From positions 434,001 to 498,000 of the forward strand of contig NZ_AGFX01000041.1 of NCBI RefSeq assembly GCF_000236805.1: a stretch of 64,000 bases of DNA, read 5' to 3'. The stretch comes from Paenibacillus peoriae KCTC 3763 (GTDB lineage Bacteria > Bacillota > Bacilli > Paenibacillales > Paenibacillaceae). The notes under the pieces are model-generated. The model did no database searches and had not been told where the DNA came from. It saw nothing but the letters and a program-made list of their open reading frames with translations. Below are positions 23,062-31,207 of the stretch, piece by piece; the stretch's first letter is position 1; every line of letters starts with the position of its first letter. The translations under genes and the position numbers were made by a program.

Positions 23062-24318
23062 TTATTGCGAATCCTCCGTCCGCACATAAGAGGCTAAAGG
23101 AATATTCAGCCCGCGAATGCCCCTAGCTACCAGTCGGGCTATTTGCTCCGCGCCATACTCCTGAAAATGCGTATCATCCTTCACCCCATCAGGGAATGCA
23201 GGATACACCCCTGGCTCCACGTGTAAAAATAATGGGAGTGTTCCTTCCGGGCCAAGTGTATTGTAATATTCTACACTCAAGCGACTAAGATCAACCAGTG
23301 CAACACCTGTCTCGGCTGCCGTTTCCTTCATGGCCTGCACATATTCCGGGAAGCTAGTCCGAAAGGAAGCACTTGCCGCATCATAATCCCGACGACCCAC
23401 CGGAGTAATTAACACAGGTATCGCCCCGCGTTGTGTGACTCCTTGAATGTAGGTTTTCAAGTAAACCTTGTAATCTGCAGGTGAAACATAGCGTTCTTGA
23501 TTGTTGATCGCCGCATCATTATGACCAAACTGTATGAGCAGATAATCCCCGGGCCGGATGTTCCTCAATATATCATCCAGCCGTCCCTGCACAAGGAAGG
23601 TCTTCGTGCTTCGTCCACCTATAGAACGATTCACAAAAGTAGCCTCATCTGTAAAAAACGGCGCAATCATTTGACCCCAGCCCGCCTGGGGCTTCATGGA
23701 GGGTTTGTAGGTTTGAACCGTAGAATCTCCGGCAAGGTATACCGAAGGATGCTCTCCAGCCGTTCGAGCTTCCTTGGGCGTAATAACCAAAGCGTTAACC
23801 TTCGGATCATTTCCCGAGAAGTACAATTCCAGCTGACCGTCAATAAGGGCGAGCTCAAATCCTGCCTCGACAAATTGGCCTGCTGCTTTGGTCGTTGGCT
23901 CCACCTTAACGATGGACTCGGCTTTTACAGTAATATCTGTGTTTCCGGCTGCATCTCCGGCAATCAGGGAAAGCGTGTAATCCGCAGGTGGTAAATTGAC
24001 GACAAAGGATGAGCCCTGAACACGAACAAAATCCGAGCGAATAGCATCACTTCCACCACGATCCTCTTCGCTTACCTTGGACAGATCCATAAATCCATAG
24101 CCTTGCTCAGGCGTGTAAGCATCCTTGGCGGTGACCTGGGTGTATCCGTCAGCTACGTTCCCCGGACCAAAGTCAAAACGAAGAGGCGCCGCAAGCTGTT
24201 TTTCGGCCAGTGCCTGCCCTGGAACAAGTATGGTCGCAAACAATAGGCTCAACCCCGCGCACAATCCAATCATCTTACCAAACATCCTGTGACGTTTTCC
24301 CTTTGCTTTCAAGCGCAA
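23062..24318 (-). CDS. Secreted SGNH/GDSL esterase, rhamnogalacturonan-acetylesterase-like
   Basis: 418 residues with signal peptide (about 15-38), a beta-rich N-terminal module (about 45-178, LRFDFGPGNVADGYTQV) and an SGNH hydrolase. Block I GDST has nucleophile Ser199, GGRST gives the oxyanion Gly, GHND is at 265-268 and block V DDTHF supplies Asp381 and His384. This layout is typical of RgaE-like enzymes that remove acetyl groups from pectin side chains, fitting a plant-associated Paenibacillus. Start is uncertain: TTG 24318 or TTG 24312 after GAGGG, or an ATG at 24285. A DUF2809 gene lies just upstream. Confidence 0.88.
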   Translation of the reverse strand: MRLKAKGKRHRMFGKMIGLCAGLSLLFATILVPGQALAEKQLAAPLRFDFGPGNVADGYTQVTAKDAYTPEQGYGFMDLSKVSEEDRGGSDAIRSDFVRVQGSSFVVNLPPADYTLSLIAGDAAGNTDITVKAESIVKVEPTTKAAGQFVEAGFELALIDGQLELYFSGNDPKVNALVITPKEARTAGEHPSVYLAGDSTVQTYKPSMKPQAGWGQMIAPFFTDEATFVNRSIGGRSTKTFLVQGRLDDILRNIRPGDYLLIQFGHNDAAINNQERYVSPADYKVYLKTYIQGVTQRGAIPVLITPVGRRDYDAASASFRTSFPEYVQAMKETAAETGVALVDLSRLSVEYYNTLGPEGTLPLFLHVEPGVYPAFPDGVKDDTHFQEYGAEQIARLVARGIRGLNIPLASYVRTEDSQ

Positions 24319-24333
24319 CCCTCGCTTTTCTTA

Positions 24334-24834
24334 TTATTTGAGTGATTTGGGTGATTTGTCGTCGTCTATTCGTGTATTGTTCCCCGCCAGCTTTTGGCAG
24401 CCTTGATCCAACAACCAGGATATCGCAATACCAACCGTATACCTGATCAAATCAGCGGTCAGAAATCCTCTGCCGAGCACCAGTCCGCCTAGCGTCGTCG
24501 CCCGAATGTGGTTGATCCAGGGAGCCTGGTACATCTGACTGAACTCAATGGCAAAGCAAAACAGCAGGCTGCCCCACAGGGCTACAGACAATTGACGATC
24601 TACCCACAACATTCTCAGTCCAAAGTAAATCATACATGCCCACAAGGCATCCCCAAAGTGACTGGCAACGAATTCAGGCAATCGGGAGGAGAACACCCGG
24701 CTTCCCAAGCCCAATAAGATAGCGACCAGCACGGCAACCAAATACACAGCGCGTTTCTTCCAGCGAGATTTCACCTGTATTGCGCGTATTGCGCGATTTG
24801 TGTTTATCCTGACGCTTTTACGAACACTCCTCAT
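24334..24834 (-). CDS. DUF2809 family membrane protein
   Basis: 166 residues with four or five hydrophobic helices and a basic N-terminus. The conserved DUF2809 stretch is clear: LLFCFAIEFSQMYQAPWINH, then IRATTLGGLVLGRGF and DLIRYTVGIAISWLLD. Function of the family is unknown. It ends 15 bases before the acetylesterase start, so the two may share a transcript. Confidence 0.85.
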   Translation of the reverse strand: MRSVRKSVRINTNRAIRAIQVKSRWKKRAVYLVAVLVAILLGLGSRVFSSRLPEFVASHFGDALWACMIYFGLRMLWVDRQLSVALWGSLLFCFAIEFSQMYQAPWINHIRATTLGGLVLGRGFLTADLIRYTVGIAISWLLDQGCQKLAGNNTRIDDDKSPKSLK

Positions 24835-25015
24835 GTTAAATCACCTGTCCTACCACTGGGAAATCTCCGTCAGGCTGCTGGAAATTCGTCAAGCTTCTCC
24901 TTAGGATAGCGCTTGCAAAAATGCCAAACTTTATGCTGATGTCATATTGTATGCACACCAGCTTGCCTATATTTTTCATCTTATAATTAATCATCATGAG
25001 CCTCCGCAATAGATG

Positions 25016-25624
25016 CTAAAATTCAATACCGCGCACCTTGGCAAAAACCATCTGGTGTGCCCATTTTCCTTCTTCGTCATATTCGACGTTCCTTAAAATG
25101 CCCTCCAAAGTAAAGCCTGCCCGTTCCGCTACCTTGGCGCTGCGTGTATTTTTGGAATCACAACGAATCTCCAGCCTGTTTGCCTCCAAATGCTGTATAG
25201 CAAAATCCGTAATACCATGAACTGCCTCTGTTATAATGCCTTTCCCGGCCCATGATGTTCTGAGCCAATACCCGATTTCAAATCTGCGTGTATCCCAATC
25301 GATACGATGCAAGCCGCTGCTGGCTACAAATTCTCCCGAAGCCGTATCAAATACATACAGCATCATGTCAGACCGCTCCAGAAATTGAAGTCTGGCTTCG
25401 CGTGACCGAATCTCGGATTCCTCCAGTGTAGGAAGGCTTCTCGCAAAAGGAAGCCACGGTCGAAGTTCATTCACACTCTCCCGGATCGCTTCATTGACCG
25501 TTGCTCCATCTCCCCACTGTGGAGCGCGAATCGTCAATCGTTCCGTCTGAAATTGCTCTGGAAACGATAGCAGGATAGGCTTGGTATGATCGTTTGATTC
25601 ATACCTATGATGCTGTATGCTCAT
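25016..25624 (-). CDS. GNAT N-acetyltransferase, RimJ/RimL type
   Basis: 202 residues. ERLTIRAP opens the RimJ/RimL fold, FEIGYWLRTSWAGKGIITEA is the acetyl-CoA loop region, and RLEIRCDSKNTRSAKVAERA then GFTLEGILRN completes it. It probably acetylates an amine on a protein or small molecule; the substrate is unknown. The ATG at 25624 is preceded by GGAGGGAGC and overlaps the stop of the HAD gene by 4 bases (ATGA), so the two are coupled. A longer frame from 25732 would run deep into the HAD gene and is unlikely. Confidence 0.88.
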   Translation of the reverse strand: MSIQHHRYESNDHTKPILLSFPEQFQTERLTIRAPQWGDGATVNEAIRESVNELRPWLPFARSLPTLEESEIRSREARLQFLERSDMMLYVFDTASGEFVASSGLHRIDWDTRRFEIGYWLRTSWAGKGIITEAVHGITDFAIQHLEANRLEIRCDSKNTRSAKVAERAGFTLEGILRNVEYDEEGKWAHQMVFAKVRGIEF

Positions 25625-26334
25625 GAAGCTCCCTCCTCCGTATTCACCGAATAGCTTTGACGATCCAGCCAAGTGATGATTTCGCGCAGACTCCCAATCT
25701 GATCGTCTGGTACAATGCCCTTTTCCTCCCACGGCATAAAACCTTCCAGCCAGATGGTATGCAAGCCTGCACTTTGCGCACCACGGATATCATTTGTCGG
25801 ATGATCCCCAACATACCACGCGTGACCAGGGTTGGCAATTTCCAGCTCCTGTAGAGACAGATCGAATATTCGGGGATTAGGCTTCTCGATGTGTACACCA
25901 CCTGATACGATAATGGAATCCACATAATCCCTCAGCATCACCCGGTCGATTTTCGCTTGCTGCGAGCGGAGTGAGCCGTTGGTGATAATACCCAGCTTCA
26001 ACCCGCGTGACCGCAGTTCGGACAGCACTTCCTTGGCCCCGTCCATCAGTACTGTAAACTTATGAAATTTACCATACCAAAAGCCCAGCATCTCTTGCAC
26101 TGTCGTATCGGGATTTTTCAATTCCAAGTCTGCATGCAGCTCGGTATACAGCTCCCTCTTGTCCCGGTACCCGTCCTGATCCGCCAGACGTATCCGTTCG
26201 ATTATAGCTTCCCGCTTTTCCGGTCCTTCTGCCACAATAAATCGTTCCACAAAGCGCTCCGCATATGCCACAAACGCCTGTTTACGATGAATTAGCGTAT
26301 TATCCAAATCAAAAATAATCGCTTCTATGGACAT
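25621..26334 (-). CDS. HAD-superfamily hydrolase, YjjG/pyrophosphatase-like
   Basis: 237 residues. Motif I FDLDNTL (Asp9, Asp11), motif II ITNGS near 117, motif III Lys in EKPNPRIFDLSLQEL and motif IV VGDHPTNDIRGAQSAG are all present, with a C1 cap between I and II. Such enzymes act on small phosphorylated metabolites, often nucleotides; the substrate cannot be inferred. It is the first gene of a two-gene unit with the GNAT gene. Confidence 0.88.
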   Translation of the reverse strand: MSIEAIIFDLDNTLIHRKQAFVAYAERFVERFIVAEGPEKREAIIERIRLADQDGYRDKRELYTELHADLELKNPDTTVQEMLGFWYGKFHKFTVLMDGAKEVLSELRSRGLKLGIITNGSLRSQQAKIDRVMLRDYVDSIIVSGGVHIEKPNPRIFDLSLQELEIANPGHAWYVGDHPTNDIRGAQSAGLHTIWLEGFMPWEEKGIVPDDQIGSLREIITWLDRQSYSVNTEEGAS

Positions 26335-26358
26335 AAGCAGCTCCCCTCTTCCATCCCC

Positions 26359-26538
26359 TTACACCGAAGAACTGGAAACAAATTGAACAACCCCGATCAC
26401 CAACAGCAAGAAAAAAATAGACAAGAAAATGATAATCATATACTTCATAATTCTCCCGGAGGTCGACCTGCGTTCCAGCTTCGCCTCGATGTGAGCCAAT
26501 CTTTGTTTGATTTCTTCCAACTCCTGTTCCACCTTCAC
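26359..26538 (-). CDS. Small coiled-coil membrane protein, 59 residues
   Basis: GTG 26538 to TAA 26361, too short for routine ORF calls. MKVEQELEEIKQRLAHIEAK is a charged heptad-type helix; after SGRIMKY comes one transmembrane helix (MIIIFLSIFFLLLVIGVVQF) and VSSSSV. GAGAGGGAATAG precedes the start. Composition and layout are those of a real single-pass protein; function unknown. It lies upstream of the HAD gene on the same strand, 24 bases apart, and could be its first cistron. Confidence 0.65.
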   Translation of the reverse strand: MKVEQELEEIKQRLAHIEAKLERRSTSGRIMKYMIIIFLSIFFLLLVIGVVQFVSSSSV

Positions 26539-26662
26539 GTCCTATTCCCTCTCTTTCATTTTGATTTATTCCTGACCGTTATCGACCGGATTGGGGTTCC
26601 ACATTTCATATCATCCCCACCGGTCTTTCCCAAAAATATGTACTTCTTTCTAGTGTAATCCA

Positions 26663-26717
26663 ATAGGAAAAGAAATCCAAGGCCTATCCGCAATACATTG
26701 CTGAATAAGGCTTGGAT
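26663..26717 (-). terminator. Terminator after the saccharopine-dehydrogenase-like gene
   Basis: On the minus strand ATCCAAGCCTTAT and ATAGGCCTTGGAT pair imperfectly and are followed by TTTCTTTTCC. It lies 36 bases past the stop at 26753. Confidence 0.65.
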
Positions 26718-26752
26718 GATATGAAGAATCTTTTTATTAGAATATATAGCTT

Positions 26753-27838
26753 CTAAACATGCTGTCCGTCCACCTGAATCTCTACGGCTACCAGCTGTCC
26801 CAGCCAATCCTGAATACGACTCCACGCAAAACACTGCTCCATGTGAAATACACCATAGGGAAGCTCTGATCGGTACAAAGCCAGCGCTGCAAACACAGCT
26901 GCCTTGGCGGTTAAATGGGACTGTCGATGTCCTCTGAGTCGGCATTCGACCTTCGTCTCCCTGCCTTGGAGAGTTCCTCGTGCGTCTACCTTGATCGCCA
27001 CGTCATTTCCTCCAAGATGCAGTTTGCTGAAGCTGCAGACCACTACATCCCGCACAGATTGCTGTCGGAGCAAGCCCGATAACCCTGTGGTTCGTAATCC
27101 CGCCAGCAGCCGGGTAGTCAACCGCGAATCAAAGCAAAGGCGTGTGCTAACCGTGGGAATGCCAAGCGTACGGGGAAGTGTCTGCTGGTCCGAAAAAGGA
27201 AATCGATACGCCCGATGGCGACCCACTCCTGCACCGAAGTCAGCCACTTTACCGTCGGTAAAGCTTTTTCGCATCACCGGACGTCCCTCTTCCATAACCT
27301 CCAGGTCTGTATGAATCTGATCCACTGTCCATTCAATAGCAGCCTGACCGTGCTCATCCCCCAAGCCCAGCATCAGAGATATGTTCAGCTCTTCCGTCTG
27401 ATCCATAAGCTGTGCCGCTTGCAGTGCCAGCAGATTGGTCAGTCCCGGAGCTAATCCCACACTTAACAGGGCTGTGGCCTGATAAGCTCGTGCCTCCTGA
27501 TGATACTGCTCCACCTGATGCAAAAAGGCTCCATTGGCGGTAATATCCATGTAATGCACGCCATGCTGCAGGCAGGCACGTACCAGGGCTGTATTTTCCT
27601 GATCCAGACACATGATAACGACTTTGGCCTGTTCTAGTATCGACGTGGCAATCGGCTCATGAATATTCAACTGCATAGGCTGTACTTTACCAGCTGTTTG
27701 CCGGCTAAATTCAGTGGCACGCTCCAGACTGCGGCCAGCGGCAAACACCTTGCCGGGGAACAATTCACTTAACTCCGTACATACTATTTTTCCGACATGA
27801 CCATACCCACCAATGATGATGATGTTATCCTTTGCCAT
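26753..27838 (-). CDS. Saccharopine dehydrogenase-like NAD(P)-dependent oxidoreductase
   Basis: 361 residues from ATG 27838, which follows GAGAGGGAG. The Rossmann start NIIIIGGYGHVGKIVCTELS and the next strand VFAAGRSLERA are the nucleotide-binding signature of the saccharopine dehydrogenase family. The C-terminal half is the family's substrate-binding region. The gene overlaps the end of a methyltransferase gene by 14 bases, and the pair sits behind a clear Fur box. The pair could modify an iron- or metal-binding small molecule; this is inference. It is not the CntM/DUF2338-type opine dehydrogenase, which lacks this N-terminus and is longer. Confidence 0.85.
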   Translation of the reverse strand: MAKDNIIIIGGYGHVGKIVCTELSELFPGKVFAAGRSLERATEFSRQTAGKVQPMQLNIHEPIATSILEQAKVVIMCLDQENTALVRACLQHGVHYMDITANGAFLHQVEQYHQEARAYQATALLSVGLAPGLTNLLALQAAQLMDQTEELNISLMLGLGDEHGQAAIEWTVDQIHTDLEVMEEGRPVMRKSFTDGKVADFGAGVGRHRAYRFPFSDQQTLPRTLGIPTVSTRLCFDSRLTTRLLAGLRTTGLSGLLRQQSVRDVVVCSFSKLHLGGNDVAIKVDARGTLQGRETKVECRLRGHRQSHLTAKAAVFAALALYRSELPYGVFHMEQCFAWSRIQDWLGQLVAVEIQVDGQHV

Positions 27839-28598
27839 GATCTCCCTCTCCCTCTTTAACCGCAAACCACGCATTCACTAAAAAAGCGCCATAATACCGG
27901 GTAATATGGGTAAAGCCCGCATCCGCCAACATTTCCTGTATTACCGTATTGGGCACCGGGTCTGATTCACGTCCGATGGATGCAGCGAATCGCTCCCAGT
28001 CCTCCAGAGGAATGCCCTGATTCAGCATATGACCTTTCCACGCCTGCATTTGAATGGAGAATGCTGGCTCCTGCGGACTCCCATTTATAGAAGCTAGACA
28101 AAAAGGCGCACCCGGTTTGAGACGAGCGGATATCTGACGTAGCAATGCCTGTTTGCTCTCCAAGCCCTGCAGAAAATGAAGCACCAGCAGACAGGTAGCA
28201 GTGTCATATAACGGATTTTCGTAGGGCTGTTTGGACTGTTTATCAGACTGCTCATTGCGCTGTATACACAGCAAATCTTCCAGCGTACCTGCAACAAACG
28301 ATATTTTTGAGCCGATATCTGCTTGCGTCACACGCCTGCGTGCCAAATCCAGCATGTGCTCAGAGGAATCAACTGCCGTAAAGGACCACGCTACATGTCG
28401 CCCCCCAAACGTAACCAATTCCTGCCCCCCTCCCGCCCCAACAATCAGGACCTTCGGCTCTGTTGTCTGCGTATAGGCTTGTATTTCTAGCTGTGCGGTT
28501 ATCAAATGATCTGTCATTTCATACAATTGGGCGTATCCCGGTATTTTTAAAGCAATCGTATCGGCGTACTTATGCACACTCGGATGATTCCAGCTCAT
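27825..28598 (-). CDS. Class I SAM-dependent methyltransferase, Fur-regulated
   Basis: 257 residues from ATG 28598 (a start at 28646 adds 16 residues; GGAGGGAG lies between them, 13 bases from the later ATG). The SAM site KVLIVGAGGGQELVTFGGRH near residue 52 is followed by an acidic strand end AVDSSEHML, and DTATCLLVLHFLQGL is motif IV. The C-terminus ADAGFTHITRYYGAFLVNAW is typical of small-molecule methyltransferases. A Fur box lies about 65 bases upstream, so it should be induced by iron limitation. Substrate unknown. Confidence 0.82.
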   Translation of the reverse strand: MSWNHPSVHKYADTIALKIPGYAQLYEMTDHLITAQLEIQAYTQTTEPKVLIVGAGGGQELVTFGGRHVAWSFTAVDSSEHMLDLARRRVTQADIGSKISFVAGTLEDLLCIQRNEQSDKQSKQPYENPLYDTATCLLVLHFLQGLESKQALLRQISARLKPGAPFCLASINGSPQEPAFSIQMQAWKGHMLNQGIPLEDWERFAASIGRESDPVPNTVIQEMLADAGFTHITRYYGAFLVNAWFAVKEGEGDHGKG

Positions 28599-28663
28599 AG
28601 GTTTATGGCTCCCTCCTAACATTTGGCCTTGATCTTCCCCGGCCATTCGTATATTGTAAATTT

Positions 28664-28684
28664 AATTAAGAATCATTCTCAATT
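28664..28684. promoter_or_regulatory. Fur box of the methyltransferase/dehydrogenase operon
   Basis: AATTAAGAATCATTCTCAATT; read on the minus strand, TTGAGAATGATTCTTAA matches the Bacillus Fur 19-mer at 16 of 19 positions, with the inner AGAAT-C-ATTCT perfectly palindromic. It sits between the operon and a divergent LuxR gene, so it could act on either. Confidence 0.8.
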
Positions 28685-28775
28685 ATAAAGACCATACGTA
28701 GATCCACCATCCCATAAATGTGGGATTTAAACAGAAGACCTTAGAAATCTCCAGCCTTTAGGATGGGAGCAGCTT

Positions 28776-29861
28776 ATGAACGTACACTTTACACAACGGG
28801 CACAGCTTAAGGACGCTCGGCAGCAAACATACAAGCATACGCTAATCAACCGCTTGCGTACTCAGGTTTCTTTTGATGCTGCGTGCTGCACCTCGGTAGA
28901 TCCGCATACACTGCTTTCCACAGGGGCATTTACGGAATCGGGTGTGGGAGACATCCATAACAAGCTGCTGGAATACGAATATTTGCACGACGATATGATG
29001 AAATACGATCAGTTGGTGCGAGAAGGACGATCCATAGCGACGCTACACGGGGCTACAAAAGGGCAGCCGGATCGGAGCAGACGGTTTAGAGAGGTTTTAC
29101 ACCCCGCCGGATTCGGGGATGAGCTGCGTGTTTCGTTTATGTACAAGGGAAGCTGTTGGGGATTCCTTACGCTGTTCCGCCACCATACACAGCCTGCGTT
29201 CAGCACCGAGGAACAACAACTGCTTGAAGCACTGGCACCGTCCATAGCCTATCATCTACGTCAGGCCAGTGTCGGCTTGTGCCCAGTTCCCAGCACGACC
29301 GCGGAAAATGAATTGGAGCCAGGGATTCTAGTGCTTTCCGCCAAACTGATTCCGATTTCGTCCAATATAACAGCAGAGCAGTGGCTAAAGCTGCTTCGTC
29401 AGCAGGAGGGAATCGATGGAAACAACCTTCCCGCCCCGGTCCGGGCGGTCTGCTTGCGCGCGCTATCCACAGCCCTCCCGCCGATCGGGCAAGCTTCCGT
29501 CACATCCACTCCACCGGCCAGATTATGTATTCCCTCCGCAGACGCCGGAATTCCGTGGGTAACACTCAGGGCCACCCTCCTTCAAGGGGGACAGGGACTC
29601 GATGAGAAGCAGCTAGCCGTATGGTTCGAGCCTGCCAAAGCAAACGATATGCTACCGCTTATGGCAGAGGTGTATGCATGGTCGGAACGTGAGCGGCAGA
29701 TTGTTCAGCTCATTGTTCAAGGCTTTTCGACCAAAGAGCTGGCAAGCAAACTTCATATTTCAACCTACACGGTGCAGGATCATCTGAAAGCTATTTTCTT
29801 AAAAACGGATGTAAACAGCCGTCGCGAGCTGGTATGGAAGGTATATTCCAGATTCAATTAA
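28776..29861 (+). CDS. LuxR-family transcriptional regulator
   Basis: 361 residues. A GAF-like N-terminal region (about 15-170) is followed by a linker and a C-terminal LuxR helix-turn-helix (about 300-350: SERERQIVQLIVQGFSTKEL, ASKLHISTYTVQDHLKAIFL, then KTDVNSRREL). ATG 28776 has GGATGGGAG upstream. Its ligand is unknown. It is divergent from the Fur-boxed operon, with 130 bases between the starts, and may control it. A terminator follows. Confidence 0.88.
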   Translation: MNVHFTQRAQLKDARQQTYKHTLINRLRTQVSFDAACCTSVDPHTLLSTGAFTESGVGDIHNKLLEYEYLHDDMMKYDQLVREGRSIATLHGATKGQPDRSRRFREVLHPAGFGDELRVSFMYKGSCWGFLTLFRHHTQPAFSTEEQQLLEALAPSIAYHLRQASVGLCPVPSTTAENELEPGILVLSAKLIPISSNITAEQWLKLLRQQEGIDGNNLPAPVRAVCLRALSTALPPIGQASVTSTPPARLCIPSADAGIPWVTLRATLLQGGQGLDEKQLAVWFEPAKANDMLPLMAEVYAWSERERQIVQLIVQGFSTKELASKLHISTYTVQDHLKAIFLKTDVNSRRELVWKVYSRFN

Positions 29862-29886
29862 TTTCAGCAAAACCTGCACATGCCAA

Positions 29887-29922
29887 AAAGACAGATGACC
29901 CCATCAAGGATCATCTGTCTTT
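29887..29922. terminator. Bidirectional terminator between LuxR gene and small acidic gene
   Basis: AAAGACAGATGA and TCATCTGTCTTT are perfect 12-base arms around a 12-base loop, with A- and T-rich flanks. Confidence 0.85.
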
Positions 29923-29950
29923 GCATATTTGCTCTATCGAGATGCAGGGC

Positions 29951-30130
29951 CTATCGCTTCGAAGAGGATTTCGTATCATCGTATGACACTGGGGAAGGCT
30001 TGGCAATCCATTCATCAGCCTCTGGCTCGATATCCACGCCGTTGTCCAGCTTCGTTTTTTCCATCAAGGAATCTCCGTCCTCGTTCTTCTTGTTGCGGAT
30101 TTTCGCTTCGTCTTGAGTGTGGTCGCTCAT
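29951..30130 (-). CDS. Small acidic hypothetical protein, 59 residues
   Basis: MSDHTQDEAKIRNKKNEDGD then SLMEKTKLDNGVDIEPEADE; highly charged and probably disordered. ATG 30130 follows AGGAGGAATCAAC. No known family. Its strong binding site and clean layout suggest it is translated. Confidence 0.6.
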   Translation of the reverse strand: MSDHTQDEAKIRNKKNEDGDSLMEKTKLDNGVDIEPEADEWIAKPSPVSYDDTKSSSKR

Positions 30131-30205
30131 GTTGATTCCTCCTTTTTGTTTCATCGGATTGTTGTACCTTACTCATAATTGCCCATTGCCGTCCTGTACA
30201 AACCT

Positions 30206-31207
30206 CTACACGACCAGATGACCTTTTTTCTCCGCCGGACCAATGGTCGCCTCAATGCCAGCATTAAATTCCAGAAAGTCGCTTTCCACTCCATCACTGA
30301 AAATAACCCCATTTTCCGGCATCTGCGAAGCAATCCGCAGCGGTTTTTGGGCTGCTACCTGACCAAACACCAGCTCCACAGCGGTCGTCCGACTGGGAAA
30401 CGGTTCTCTCACCGTAAAATAAAGCGATGGCGAGCTCCAGACTGCACGATGATCATGGCCCATTCTATCTGTCACTACTTCTGAGCCAAAGGCTTCATCC
30501 GACACCAGCTGGTCTGGAGTCAAAGAAATCGGATGCCGCGTAGCGCTGCCGACAATCCCGGCCGCTCCGGCCAGCACGCTGGTCAGCCAGCCCGTCGTCC
30601 CCAGCCCCGTGGAAACGATAATGCCGCTGGACGATTGCTGCTCTACCTGATCCTCCAGCCTCAGCTCGTATCTCGCGGAGACATGGGTTTTGCGCCCAAT
30701 GAACAAATCGTTCACAGCATATAGCGACTGGCCATCATTCAGTTGGGCTTTAGCCAGCGTGACTTCCTTAATTGGCCGCCTGTGTACAAATACATCCGGC
30801 ACCACCCAGCGCAGATCGGATACGGTAAACGGTAGCAATACCCCATCCCAGCGCAACGGGTCTGGATTCACGCCAATAAGCGGCTGCTCGTTCAAATATT
30901 TTAACGTGTTGGCTACCAGTCCATCCTGACCCAGCACCACCACCGTGTCCTGCTCACCAAAAATAAAGTTCGGCACATGCTCGCGCTCCACAATCTGGAC
31001 TCGCCCCAAGGCCGTTAACTCCGACGTTGCCATCGCCACCGCCCTACGGTAATTCTCATCCTCCAGCACATAATCGCTGAAATCCGACCCCAGCCGTTCC
31101 ATAAAGAAGCGCGCCTGCTGGATCGTATTATATCGGACAATCAGCTCCTCCAGTCGTGTTTTACGTTTTACCAGAATAATTTTGCGCTCTGTCAGTCGGC
31201 TGCTCAT
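30206..31207 (-). CDS. NAD-kinase-like protein, partner of the SPFH gene
   Basis: 333 residues. VVVLGQDGLVANTLKYLNEQ is the NAD-kinase GGDGT-type loop with Gln for the second Gly, LYAVNDLFIGRKTHVSARYE corresponds to the NE/D-SARY motif, and SSGIIVSTGLGTTGWL to the GSTGS-like motif III. The family phosphorylates NAD+; the altered loop may change substrate. The start overlaps the SPFH gene by 4 bases, so the two are co-translated and likely function together. No other gene is coupled to them. Confidence 0.82.
   Translation of the reverse strand: MSSRLTERKIILVKRKTRLEELIVRYNTIQQARFFMERLGSDFSDYVLEDENYRRAVAMATSELTALGRVQIVEREHVPNFIFGEQDTVVVLGQDGLVANTLKYLNEQPLIGVNPDPLRWDGVLLPFTVSDLRWVVPDVFVHRRPIKEVTLAKAQLNDGQSLYAVNDLFIGRKTHVSARYELRLEDQVEQQSSSGIIVSTGLGTTGWLTSVLAGAAGIVGSATRHPISLTPDQLVSDEAFGSEVVTDRMGHDHRAVWSSPSLYFTVREPFPSRTTAVELVFGQVAAQKPLRIASQMPENGVIFSDGVESDFLEFNAGIEATIGPAEKKGHLVV

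Noticed and set aside
26753-28598. Opine metallophore (staphylopine-type) operon
   Set aside because: No CntL or CntM-type signature: the dehydrogenase has a saccharopine dehydrogenase start and the methyltransferase is an ordinary class I type. Only the iron control argues for a metallophore link.
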